A DNA stretch of 15,391 nucleotides. Source: Clostridia bacterium. GTDB lineage: Bacteria; Bacillota; Clostridia; UBA1381. The position numbers were made by a program, and so were the translations under genes. The notes under the pieces were generated by a model that was given only the letters and a program-made list of their open reading frames with translations, had not been told where the DNA came from and ran no database searches. The DNA lies in contig CAAGKL010000076.1 in assembly GCA_900770405.1 (NCBI GenBank), forward strand, positions 1 to 15,391, given 5' to 3'. This document shows, in pieces, positions 9,401 through 14,570 of this stretch (within the stretch, counting starts at the first letter, position 1; the number at the start of each line of letters is the position of its first letter).

Positions 9401-12400
9401 GTAAGCGTAGCTTCTGCATTATCTCTTATCCCCGATAACGGTCTCTCTCGCTCGCTGTCATTCCGAGCTTCTGTGTGACTTCCCAGGTCTTGCGGTCCAC
9501 TTCCGCTTCCAATTCTTCCTCCGTTGCGTTCGGATGCTCCGTTATATACTTCATCATATGCTGAACTTCTTCCTCGAATAATGTCAGATGCACCAGATAT
9601 TTCTTCAGCGATTCCTGAATTTTTAAGTCCTGAACCAGGTTTTTGTACCTCCGGTTGCTTTCCTCGCTCTTCCAGTATTCCATTAAATTTACCTTTGCCA
9701 TTTTCTGACACCTCTTTCATTTTTATAAATATACTATTGCCGGTATTCTTAACGATTGTAAAATCGAATGTTGTATCAGTTTTAAATAAAACCTCCCGCT
9801 CTGCTTCAATGCCCACTTGCGAGACATCGCCTCCGTTTACGCACTCGATTTCATAATGAGCTAAATACGGTGCGTTTACAGCGTATCCGTTTATATCCTT
9901 GGATACAGATGTAAAAGCCGGATATGTAATTAAATGTTTGCCGGAATGTTCGTCAACAAAAGCATCAAACCCATCTTGCGTCGCAAAACCGATATTTCTA
10001 TATGCTATACCACTGTATTTAGGGAATTTATCAATAGCTAAGTTCAAATGCTCTTTTTTCTTCAATTGCTCAGCTGTAAGCTGTTTTCCGTCTCTTAATT
10101 TTGAATTAAACATATAACTTCCGCTACTCTTATATTCAAGTATAGCACGCTGTTCATCATAAGTCAATCCAAACTCGCCCATAATATCGTACATTGATTT
10201 ATCAACAGCGCTGTTTTCTGCCGCTCCTGCATCTGCCGTAACCCCGGCTGCCATATTTTGGTTTGATACAGCAAGTTTATATCCGCTGCCGAGAGCACTT
10301 TTATAGTTGTCAAGGCTGCTTACAGGGAAGCCGACCATTTGTACTCTTTCGCCGTTAATGGTCTTAGATGTAAGCGCAAGATTTAATTTGTTTGCAAGCT
10401 CTACGGCTTCATCGCCGTATGCTTCGTAAAAATCACCAACCCTCGTGAGAGATATGGCTTTAGGCTCTGACGTCATAACGTCCACGGGCATATCTCCTGC
10501 CGGTGCAGGGGCATTGTTTACTTCTGCGCCGTATATCTCGGCTCTTTCATTTGAAATTTGTCCTTCAACATCACTGACGATGTTTTTAATTTGCGCGGCA
10601 GCCAATCTATACGCACCCGCATTTTGAACGCCTGCGGGTATAATATTTTTCATAATAGTCTGCGGCAATTCCGCGGATAAGTCCGTGCCGTCCGCGGAAA
10701 TAATAACAGCCTTGTATTTTTCGGGGTTATTGTTTTTCAGGGCTTCCGTGTAGGCATCGGCATACGCGGCAACCAACGACGCGTTGTCCGTTGCATTTTC
10801 CGATGATATGCCTTTAAAGTTTTCTCCAAACAGCTTCCAATAAGCGTCTGACGCTCCGACTTTACTATTAATTTTCGCAATAGCACTGCTTGTAATTTTT
10901 GATACATTATCAAAGACACCACGCATATTCTTGCCGCTGCCCGCCAATGCTTTTTCTATCTCGAGCGCTGTGTCAACAATCTCTTTACGCGATATATCAT
11001 CTGCACCTTTTGCGATGAAAATATTTTCCAGGCGTTTTATTTCGCTGTCGGCAGATTCGGGGACGAACGATGTTATCTTGTTCGTACTCGTTATTTCATT
11101 CAATTCACCCGTTGCCGATGCAGCGGCGACAGCGGGCGCAACGGACGTTACAGCCTGTGCACCCGCATTGGGTGTATTAGTTACAGGGGCAGAAAAAACA
11201 GAAGGTATAGGCATATTTGTGCCGTCTTTCGTGGCGCTGCTCGCGATAGTAGGAACAACGGCCGGAGTGGTCGCGCCGGCGTTCGTGGCAGGTGCTGCCG
11301 AGCTCTCCCGCGGAGCGCTGACGCCGTTCAAAACTGCATTTGCATTATTTTTTAACGTCTGTATTTCTGATATAATCGTTTTAACGCGCTTATCCTGCCC
11401 GACCAACCTCACCTTATTCGGCGTAAAAGTATATGTTTTTCCTTCTATTTCCGCACTGAACTCTTTTCCTGTTAAGTATGCCTCCATAGCGTTACCATAG
11501 CCGATTACATTTTTTGCAAATCTACGGATACCCGCCGTGTCGGATTTACTTGATATGTTAGCCTTTGCCATATTTTCATAGTCGGCCGCCATTTTTTGAT
11601 ACAGGTCATCGAGATACCTTTTATTCTGCGACGATGCCTTTAGTGTGTTTAACCCCGATGAAATCGCCCCAAAAGCAAACGCAGCGCCTATATCTTTCGT
11701 CATTTCATCAACAGTGGGTCTGTATTCTTCCGGATACAAAAAATATGTAGACGCGGTTTTTCCGCCGGCAAAAGTAGCCGACGATAAACCGTTTCTTACA
11801 ATTTCAGGAATAATTTTATGCTGCCAACCTTTGTTAAACAATAGCTTTTCGCCTATGTCTCCGACTTTATTGCTTAAAGCACCGCCCGCAGTGCCTCCGA
11901 CAAAATTTATCCCAGCGTTAATGAGAACCTCTTTTAAATCTCCGCCGTCAAAAGCCGTGTCGGCACCGTTTGCAACGGCAAATGTAATACCGCTGTTAAT
12001 TGCGTTTTGCACCCATTGCGGTGTTTTGGCAAGCCATTTCACGCTTTTAGCCGCGGTACTTACACCTTTGCTCAAACCTCCCAGCGAAATCATTGAGCCG
12101 GCAGTACTGCCGACAAGCCCCGCCACTTTGTGTTTGTCCAAAGTTTTTGCGTCTGCCTGCTTATAACTCGCATAAGCATCAGGGTCTAACCCCGCCTTTT
12201 TGTACGCTCTTTTTCCCTGCCAATCAGCGACCGCACCTACAGCGCCCAGCGTTGCGCTGTCAATAGCACTCACTGCAGCAGCTCTTACCGCGCCTCTGTC
12301 GGTTTGCGACAGCATTTTTCTCTGGTTGTTTTCTGCGAGTTGTTCCAATACCTTTTTATCTGCCCGTTCCTCCTTGGACGGTATAACCTCCCAGAACTTC

Positions 12401-12831
12401 AAACCGCTCTTTTGCTTTGGCAGCCACTTATACTCTGTCCCGGTAAAATCATTTCCCGCGGCCCGATATTCAAAGTTATGCTCCTTTGCCCATTTCTCAA
12501 AGTCACCGTATGTAAAGCTGTCAGGGTCTATCCCATAGCGCTCAAAAACGGGATTGCGGTCAACTTTGTTCTGCGTTTTTTTTGCATTCGCTTTTTCGTT
12601 GGCGTCAGCATATAATTTAGATACGTACTTTTTATAGCTATCCAGAACCTTTTTCTCGTTGGTATCTATAGGTGAGTACCTGTCTACATATTTGCCCCTG
12701 ACCGCACTGTACGCGGCAGCGCTGATTTCACCGAAGTCCTTGCCGTCTGTTGTCTGAAGTCTGACCCTTCTGTTTTTGGCTTCCTCATCAGATATAATCG
12801 AATTTATCTTTTTGTTATCCTTTATAAGCAT
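448..12831 (-). CDS. Giant polyvalent phage protein: ART, adenine methylase, SNF2 helicase, zincin, LPD38-like region
   Basis: A single uninterrupted frame of 4127 residues. The ATG at 12831 is preceded by AGGAG (12841-12845) at 9 nt. Order of recognisable parts: Gly/Ala-rich hydrophobic region (about 186-400); Pro/Ala/Ser/Thr linker (about 504-580); MutS-domain-I-like module (790-858); ADP-ribosyltransferase (880-1040); Gly/Ser/Arg linker; small mobile-element module (1150-1225); second linker; N6-adenine methylase (1450-1675); SNF2 helicase (2160-2760); Glu/Lys coiled coil (about 2900-2960); HELGHH zincin (3064 on); LPD38-like region (3178-3930) with one hydrophobic segment (about 3731-3748); very basic tail. 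The methylase-helicase pair recalls P1 DarB, but this chain is nearly twice as long as the 2255-residue DarB. Such polyvalent proteins are known or thought to be carried in virions and injected to protect incoming DNA from restriction and act on the host. It is the last gene of the operon. Family placement is confident; each biochemical activity is predicted from motifs only. Confidence 0.95.
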   Translation of the reverse strand: MLIKDNKKINSIISDEEAKNRRVRLQTTDGKDFGEISAAAYSAVRGKYVDRYSPIDTNEKKVLDSYKKYVSKLYADANEKANAKKTQNKVDRNPVFERYGIDPDSFTYGDFEKWAKEHNFEYRAAGNDFTGTEYKWLPKQKSGLKFWEVIPSKEERADKKVLEQLAENNQRKMLSQTDRGAVRAAAVSAIDSATLGAVGAVADWQGKRAYKKAGLDPDAYASYKQADAKTLDKHKVAGLVGSTAGSMISLGGLSKGVSTAAKSVKWLAKTPQWVQNAINSGITFAVANGADTAFDGGDLKEVLINAGINFVGGTAGGALSNKVGDIGEKLLFNKGWQHKIIPEIVRNGLSSATFAGGKTASTYFLYPEEYRPTVDEMTKDIGAAFAFGAISSGLNTLKASSQNKRYLDDLYQKMAADYENMAKANISSKSDTAGIRRFAKNVIGYGNAMEAYLTGKEFSAEIEGKTYTFTPNKVRLVGQDKRVKTIISEIQTLKNNANAVLNGVSAPRESSAAPATNAGATTPAVVPTIASSATKDGTNMPIPSVFSAPVTNTPNAGAQAVTSVAPAVAAASATGELNEITSTNKITSFVPESADSEIKRLENIFIAKGADDISRKEIVDTALEIEKALAGSGKNMRGVFDNVSKITSSAIAKINSKVGASDAYWKLFGENFKGISSENATDNASLVAAYADAYTEALKNNNPEKYKAVIISADGTDLSAELPQTIMKNIIPAGVQNAGAYRLAAAQIKNIVSDVEGQISNERAEIYGAEVNNAPAPAGDMPVDVMTSEPKAISLTRVGDFYEAYGDEAVELANKLNLALTSKTINGERVQMVGFPVSSLDNYKSALGSGYKLAVSNQNMAAGVTADAGAAENSAVDKSMYDIMGEFGLTYDEQRAILEYKSSGSYMFNSKLRDGKQLTAEQLKKKEHLNLAIDKFPKYSGIAYRNIGFATQDGFDAFVDEHSGKHLITYPAFTSVSKDINGYAVNAPYLAHYEIECVNGGDVSQVGIEAEREVLFKTDTTFDFTIVKNTGNSIFIKMKEVSENGKGKFNGILEERGKQPEVQKPGSGLKNSGIAEEISGASDIIRGRSSAYDEVYNGASERNGGRIGSGSGPQDLGSHTEARNDSERERPLSGIRDNAEATLTDKCELIATKHTATGDNIWVVSLKGRLTPDEYKDLREKVKAVGGYYSRFAKTPDGKAIPGFVFKTEPTAKELDVFNDFFGYTEEPTPAENKSGIKEIDVNTLLGAVENANPGDEIKLSDYEKQNSTERALNNQPESDMMEENTDKDGAENAESKSEVLDRKSEPDGGRLHAGTSKSTVETGIEGTGDTSRDYSGKGLPESVGADGSRPDGRNDRERVHGTDDTANAPSERAGNPAKVTDNAPENIETQVKTIEKKRPSNKGNFVITDDIAAEFDNAPPSAKDNIEAIELLLALENEGRAATAEEKKTLAKYKGWGGIDTRRIPYELSSRFSELFDWEQRKAMQSSQNNAFFTPTKVIDAIYAGLKRMGFKGGNVLETSMGVGNFFGRMPGAMSAKSALTGVELESYTARIAQYLYPGATVINKPFQDVAIKNGSYDLVIGNVPFGQNKISYNKKKYSLHNYFIISSLDKVRDGGIVAVITSAGTLDSHSIDARAAIMDRADVVACYKLPEKVFSRNASTDVQSDLLILRKRASDEKPKGDSILNTVTTPQGFRINEYFDKHPENVLGTLAKGTNAWGEITTVLNDGSFYGKLNAAMKKLPKDFISGKVDLKPIETIVSLSDKPRFFEKNGKVYADDGAGTAAEVSRNQANTVRDYIAVRDAYKVLLNAYENGETVINENGTATIREMSDEDIKPLRAALSKAYDNFYKKHGAITGDGKKKIGTKKSTNNTFLEADADYYLVGGLERYDAKSSSFVKSALFEKDTLRKKKVTSVDAASDALAVSLNESGRVDFARMQELTGKTESQLAEELKGEIVLTPEGDYALTDIYLSGNIYEKLEAVKGKPEFKEQREMLEKVIPTPKGASDISVKLGANYIDSAYIGDFAREVLNSRLTIRKDTSGRWIIEGVRQSRYGDIVNVKYGCTAFNAVQLLEKILNDGEITATKKVGTGRDATTVFDAEMTDIARQKADDIRAAFESWVFADSARRAEIVDKYNRIYNNYRPLDYGRIAEKLSFDSMNDVLKSRLYPHQKKGIARFLFGGNILFAHGVGTGKTFEMIASVMEAKRMGIINKAAMVVPNNKVVDFKNDIAEAYPNAKVLVVDTANKKRQTMLGLVNSNDWDIVLIARTTFTKIPVSYELQAHYAAQQLEELELQIAEAESDRSVSKRQLKGMITQRDNLEQKLKDLNSDTKRDENSVNFEKLGIDCICVDEAHNYKSIMTPTKLDIKGLVNRNNAQMANDMLMKLDYLRSIDGKIIFGTGTPITNTVSEIYNMMRMVRPDILEDAGIHSLDEWVNTFAKIDTVTEIGIDNQIKNKSTQVVRSFINVSEMIGMFRQFADIVFTSDVVKNLPRAVYKDIEIDGTREHKMVEKQISEVIAKSKKSDLLKVYGQLMSMADAASVDLRMLSGAESEYNIFKDYSPDELEYANSKINTMCDIVYKEYTASDSIKGTQIIFCDKGSGSGSVYSFNLHKDIMQKLINRGIPGEQIVIIKNQSDAQLEALYDKVNAGEVRVLIGTSQKMAEGLNVQKRVVAIHHPTVTYKPSDKEQGDARGVRAGNINNEVHIYRYLQKNTFDSHKWQAQDRKGEMIDKALRGDAIAEMEDIGADEDSGAGVDAATAMAITSGNPLVKEKIDIDKEVVRLKTIQRNYLSEVYRYQDAISKNPDAIRRLTSYAANIEQDIALRDRYSEKASVVIKGKVFEKQSVANKALSDAVKTAPKNGRYTKLGSYNGFDIMFKVDTGGMDYAVVLKGANEYAVEYAGSGNNVARFAGVLNRLDTELTKVRERVETLKTDLEFAKKEVSKPFEKEKELEEALKKQKDITYRYEHYGEKVDKAKAEENSTAVHSSRDAADNDSASRWTTKRVEGGKDSKVNIAGIVKGIRDKFGIPISTGKVTDREATGIYKDKPEVIRTRIANNLPTISHELGHHLNKVYRLSGLESVKELRKGVSEEFLNQYPANAKNSEAVAEFVRIYLKNTNEAKRLCPDFYSDFMSALTKEDLKALDGIASSVNEYLSYNISERYDAAIVSSQKKERTPFKDRWHKWYSDWVDGFHPQKQAVDYVEDATGKTLSGKNNAYVLATNSLNAHTVANFLICEGFRDLAGNIIDAKSFVDSIGMIDSKNVKLLDKYLVLRHSLEWIAPLREDVKAKRVFADVTLENEEEIKKQISKIEKTHPEIKTAAENLYEYQNNVIRYFVIPAGGMTEDMLSTLNKKYPSYVPFYRAVGKKSGFAKGTFANQRSPIMRAKGSGELIISPTESIIRNTEKMVKFAMRNQVMRVWAKCADTVDGFGQFKEKVPPDMIPHFTNITRKKEQFTDALRQVVNSGEDYSAVSDLFDEMFSDAVADFTPVANANKRIVTVLKGGRPSYYQIHDEAFYKSVAELSPQQTTGLLRVSQMIMQPMKLLITQNNPIFAATNAIRDFGTAYKLSEINNPATFVQKYIQALGGIISNSDVYKQYKAMGGGHSSELSANIENISRTLREVAQKDMGKARRLAYSIFRHPVETVAVINDVIESTPRFMEFQRTLENGGDLQQAIYNADDITTNFKKSGKGAVAKGINKLVMFNNAAIQGVDKLLRTIAVKDRNKRYKILLKWLMHALIMGVIGYVYNKEVDEEGYKNLSSYKKNNFYNFAIGDGKFISLPKPRENALLDTFTERTIEYLAGENKDAFYDFGNYLTSQLLPPMLPDTLNPVDAAHSAFGSTVLGGLADVGFNQDFKGAPIESAYDNNVPSNERYTENTSKIAYGLGQTKLARDSDMSPKKIDHLISSCTGIFGQANKALFPINDSRRDWSIGLRNKFISDSNYSTDVLNRMYENQEKAEKAFNYKGTINAAVEYEKNSVITSYISGMNKAIKALPDEEQRKGRAYLLKSLSSWNYDNTASQGYMLKSLKSESNLKDCIITSVPKSALEWTEDKIKYTYQMTPQEYNEYVEDYLRLVEKYRAYQSKHTRKATDYVSALNDTNKEVKKKLSEKYQKRYKGKAEKNHKK
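1042..3300 (-). other. Segment coding for an LPD38-like C-terminal region
   Basis: Residues 3178-3930 are mainly helical. They carry the signatures I associate with large-polyvalent-protein-associated domain 38: MQPMKLLIT..NP.FA..N..RD (from 3539), ES.PR..EF around P3657-R3658, DITTNFKKSG, a hydrophobic segment near 3731-3748, DFKGAPIES, and SPKKIDHLI..CTG (from 3898). This family sits at the C-terminus of phage and prophage giant proteins that are probably virion-borne. Confidence 0.7.
3472..3774 (-). other. Segment coding for an HExxH zinc metallopeptidase domain
   Basis: Residues 3020-3120 contain ISHELGHHL, giving zinc ligands H3064 and H3068 and general base E3065. About 40 residues on, SEAVAEF offers E3105 as the third ligand, as in ImmA-like gluzincins. 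It could free the giant into separate working parts or cut a host protein. Neither is shown by the sequence. Confidence 0.75.
4552..6354 (-). other. Segment coding for a SNF2-type superfamily 2 helicase/translocase
   Basis: Residues 2160-2760. The Q-type motif is YPHQKKGI. Walker A is GVGTGKT (K2195), the Walker B box is DEAH (2352-2355), and motif III is FGTGTPITNT (2399-2408). The C-terminal lobe has the motif V-like GTSQKMAEGLNVQ and the motif VI-like QGDARGVRAG (2689-2698). All key ATPase residues are present. This is the layout of the DarB-like and conjugative-element helicases. Confidence 0.92.
7807..8484 (-). other. Segment coding for an N6-adenine DNA methyltransferase domain
   Basis: Residues 1450-1675. 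A YKGWGG lead-in (1454-1459) is followed by the S-adenosylmethionine-binding motif I around LETSMGVGNFFG (1518-1529). The catalytic motif IV is NVPF (N1584-F1587), a variant of NPPF/Y normal for this mobile-element subfamily. Then come SLHNYF and GGIVAVITS. No separate restriction enzyme or specificity subunit is visible, so DNA protection rather than restriction is the likely role. Confidence 0.9.
8691..8954 (-). CDS. Overprinted small ORF B inside the giant gene (+1 frame)
   Basis: Eighty-seven residues from ATG 8954; the frame also has GTG 8963 and ATG 8909. AAGGA (8966-8970) lies 11 nt before the ATG, so initiation is weaker than for ORF A and the start is uncertain. The product is acidic and helical (DYTPELQNLLSKQELKELA, then AREFTEQMILQMLQ), with no low complexity. 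The giant frame over the same bases (residues about 1293-1381) is a Gly/Ser/Asp/Arg-rich linker. It uses the same +1 frame as ORF A and lies just before the methylase domain. I do not recognise a family. It may be a gene, a frame remnant or chance. Confidence 0.45.
   Translation of the reverse strand: MLNRNQKYWIEKVSLMAEDYTPELQNLLSKQELKELATHLGTIAEKDYRNQLAQTEADPMAEMTAREFTEQMILQMLQAKEQETLQK
9157..9384 (-). other. Segment coding for a small module common in mobile-element methylase-helicases
   Basis: Residues about 1150-1225 run from KHTATGDNIWVVSL through VGGYYSRFAK to PGFVFKTEP. The pattern of a strand pair, GGYYSxF and GFxFK is one I know from large helicase or methylase proteins of Firmicute conjugative elements, without an assigned activity. 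It is the only ordered-looking island between the two linkers that carry overlapping frames. Confidence 0.5.
9426..9701 (-). CDS. Overprinted small ORF A inside the giant gene (+1 frame)
   Basis: Ninety-one residues from ATG 9701. The start is preceded by AAAGAGGTG (9709-9717) at 7 nt, the same Shine-Dalgarno sequence that precedes the 563-residue gene of this operon. The product is a charged, helical, balanced sequence with aromatic residues (MEYWKSEESNRRY, then LKKYLVHLTLFEEEVQHMM). Its codons look normal, with many CTG and GAA. In the giant frame the same bases give a low-complexity Gly/Ser/Arg/Glu linker (residues 1044-1136), so the +1 frame looks the more protein-like of the two. I do not recognise a family. 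Translation is plausible but unproven. Confidence 0.6.
   Translation of the reverse strand: MAKVNLMEYWKSEESNRRYKNLVQDLKIQESLKKYLVHLTLFEEEVQHMMKYITEHPNATEEELEAEVDRKTWEVTQKLGMTASERDRYRG
9709..9717 (-). promoter_or_regulatory. Internal Shine-Dalgarno sequence for ORF A
   Basis: AAAGAGGTG on the minus strand, 7 nt before the ATG at 9701 and wholly inside the giant gene. It equals the site used by the 563-residue gene (14560-14568), which supports real internal initiation. Confidence 0.6.
9712..10194 (-). other. Segment coding for an ADP-ribosyltransferase (R-S-E class) module
   Basis: Residues 880-1040 show the three landmarks of the C3/VIP2-like class in order and at normal spacing: YR (R945), FTSVS (S975-V976-S977, the STS motif with Val in the middle) and EREVLF (E1011-x-E1013). 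The ExE form usually means arginine-directed transfer. Injected ADP-ribosyltransferases are known in phage T4 (Alt). The target cannot be told from sequence. Confidence 0.85.
10258..10464 (-). other. Segment coding for a MutS domain I-like module
   Basis: Residues 790-858 read TRVGDFYEAYGDEA..., followed by LALTSK, RVQMVGFP and LGSGYKLAV. This matches the N-terminal mismatch-recognition domain of MutS in its DFYE..G.DA core and in the order of its strands. Lone copies of this domain occur in large mobile-element helicase proteins. It probably contacts DNA, but no MutS ATPase follows. Confidence 0.7.
11632..12276 (-). other. Segment coding for a Gly/Ala-rich, membrane-active-looking region
   Basis: Residues about 186-400 of the giant protein contain repeated small-residue hydrophobic stretches with GxxxG/A-type spacing, for example around 236-253 (VAGLVGSTAGSMISLGG), 278-290, and 303-319 (LINAGINFVGGTAGG). 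They are separated by short charged loops. Ejected phage proteins and tape-measure proteins often have such segments, which may form a conduit across the host membrane. The role is an inference from composition. Confidence 0.45.
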
Positions 12832-12840
12832 AAAAACACT

Positions 12841-12845
12841 CTCCT
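12841..12845 (-). promoter_or_regulatory. Shine-Dalgarno sequence of the giant gene
   Basis: AGGAG, 9 nt before ATG 12831, within the 27-nt gap after the upstream gene. It fixes the start of the giant gene. Confidence 0.8.
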
Positions 12846-12858
12846 GTAATCTACGGTA

Positions 12859-14550
12859 TTACCACTCTCCCGGTCCGCGTGTTTGCCAGAACAGTCCCAT
12901 ATTACCCTTTGACCCGTCTACCCATTTCGCGTCAACGCCCAACGCCTCACAAATATCTTTAATGTCCTTTGCGCTTAATCCGTACTCCTTAGAATTGTTG
13001 ATAATATGGTTTCTAAGCTCTGTCTCCGTGACATTGTTTTCAGTAAGAAGCGGCTCGAGTTTATCGCGTATGTACCTTTGCAGATTTCCCGATGATGTCT
13101 CATACAGATTATTCATTGCCCCTTCCAAAGTCTCGCTACCATTGGCTGAATTTTCAACGCGCGGCGGATTATCAACATTATAATTTGTACCGTAATAATA
13201 ATTATAAGCATCAATTACCGACTGTGATTTTTCGCCGTTTTTTATAGCGTTTGCAGCCTGCGCCGCAGTCAGTATCGGTTTTTCAGCGGCTGTACCGCTT
13301 GTGCTTGCACTCCCCGTGTCAGAACTATACTGTGCCGCAGTCGTAATTTGGTCAAGCTTATTCTGACGTTCCGCTGCATTGTTATCCTTTTCGGCGTTAA
13401 GCGCCCTGTCGGCTTGCGCAATCTGCTCATCAAACTGTCGTGCAGTCTCGGTTTTCTGCGCTCCGGGCGCAATGTAATCGCCGTCGTCGTATTTTCCGTA
13501 AGCACCGTAATTCCCCATAATCTTATAATATCTTGCAACCGCTGCCGCCTTGTACGCGTCGGTATTCCCCGCAGCCTTTGCCTTTTTCATAACTGTAGCA
13601 AAATCAACATTCTTATATTCGTCTTTGAGAGTGCCGTCATCATTCATATACGGATTGTTTGATACGACCCATTCATCCGGTATATACCCCGTGACAGATG
13701 CAATTTCGGATTTTCTTGTAACATCGTTATTTTTAGATGCTTCGTCCTGATTATGCACCCTATCAATGTTCACGCCCATATCTGACAGCAGATTCCGTGC
13801 GTGTTCCAATTTCTGTTGGTATGCTTCAAGTGCCGCCATTTGCCCCTGGTTGATTAAAGCAGACTGCTGGCGAAGCGCATTAGCCGCGGCAAAGCTGTCT
13901 ATATTTCCGCCGTTAGAACCCGCCTCGCTTGCGACCGCATTATCTCTGCCCTGCAAACCTGCGAGGTCGTATTTCGCAAGAATCGCTTTACCTGTTTCGG
14001 TTTCAAAGGGATTTGTGCTTTTTAAGTCCTCGTATTCCTTGTTGTATTTTGAAAACAATTTTTCATTTTCCTGATTAACTGCTGTAGATTTAGAACGGGT
14101 CGTACCGCTTCTGTCAATATAATCATTGAACGCATTATCAAGAGCCGATGTATCTGACCAATAGGAGACACCGTCCACAACTGTATCGGGCGCGCCTATT
14201 TTTTTACCGCCGAAAGATACTTCGCCTGTCAGGTTGTCCCAGCCTATTAGTTTGTCAACATCACTCTGCGACATTCCTTTTGAGCGCCCAAGGGAGTATA
14301 GATAATCTCTTGTGGGAGTTTTACCTGTTTTACCCCATTTGTTTTTTATTTCTTCAGATTTTGCCAAGCCTGATTCAGTGAGTTCGTCTGCAATATCTCC
14401 ATAGCCTCCCCGTCTGAGCTGCTCATAGTATGCTCTTGCTTTGGCAGCCGCATCATTTTTTGCTTTGGTATCGCCTGAGTCGTTCGCCTGCACCCACTGC
14501 TTTTTAAATCCGTATATTTTATTTATTGCCGGATAAGGATTGTATGCCAT
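12859..14550 (-). CDS. 563-residue helical phage-type protein, probable virion core or connector
   Basis: The start ATG 14550 was chosen because AAAGAGGTG (14560-14568) lies 9 nt upstream. A longer reading from GTG 14562 would start inside that site. I cannot assign a family. Visible parts: a helical N-terminus with YYEQLRRGGYGDIADEL (41-57); a TGEVSFGGKKIGAP...DGVSYW stretch (108-131); Ala/Gln/Glu-rich helices (220-258, 366-405) suggesting coiled coils; NPYMNDDGTL (299-308), nearly repeated in the hydrolase gene next door; NYGAYGKYDDGDYIAPG (347-363); and a Glu/Asn-rich helical C-terminus. There is no signal peptide or clear membrane segment. It lies between a wall hydrolase and an injected giant, so an internal core or ejection role like that of T7 gp14-gp16 neighbours is the best guess. 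Confidence 0.85.
   Translation of the reverse strand: MAYNPYPAINKIYGFKKQWVQANDSGDTKAKNDAAAKARAYYEQLRRGGYGDIADELTESGLAKSEEIKNKWGKTGKTPTRDYLYSLGRSKGMSQSDVDKLIGWDNLTGEVSFGGKKIGAPDTVVDGVSYWSDTSALDNAFNDYIDRSGTTRSKSTAVNQENEKLFSKYNKEYEDLKSTNPFETETGKAILAKYDLAGLQGRDNAVASEAGSNGGNIDSFAAANALRQQSALINQGQMAALEAYQQKLEHARNLLSDMGVNIDRVHNQDEASKNNDVTRKSEIASVTGYIPDEWVVSNNPYMNDDGTLKDEYKNVDFATVMKKAKAAGNTDAYKAAAVARYYKIMGNYGAYGKYDDGDYIAPGAQKTETARQFDEQIAQADRALNAEKDNNAAERQNKLDQITTAAQYSSDTGSASTSGTAAEKPILTAAQAANAIKNGEKSQSVIDAYNYYYGTNYNVDNPPRVENSANGSETLEGAMNNLYETSSGNLQRYIRDKLEPLLTENNVTETELRNHIINNSKEYGLSAKDIKDICEALGVDAKWVDGSKGNMGLFWQTRGPGEW
13628..13656 (-). repeat. 29-bp near-repeat, copy 1 (in the 563-residue gene)
   Basis: Encodes NPYMNDDGTL. 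It matches the copy at 15130-15158 at 24 of 29 bases, including an unbroken 11-base run at one end and 7 bases at the other. Confidence 0.6.
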
Positions 14551-14559
14551 TTCTTGCTT

Positions 14560-14568
14560 CACCTCTTT
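14560..14568 (-). promoter_or_regulatory. Shine-Dalgarno sequence deciding the start of the 563-residue gene
   Basis: AAAGAGGTG sits 9 nt before ATG 14550. The GTG at 14562 overlaps this site and so is unlikely to be the start. Confidence 0.75.
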
Positions 14569-14570
14569 GT

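Noticed and set aside
8691..9701. The +1 frames as evidence that the giant gene is frameshifted or broken
   Set aside because: The giant frame stays open through the whole region and the modules on both sides are in the same frame. Both +1 ORFs end in stops and have their own start codons.
10931..11500. A 189-codon Ala/Val-rich + strand frame
   Set aside because: It is antisense to the Pro/Ala/Ser/Thr linker of the giant protein, and the composition simply mirrors that linker.
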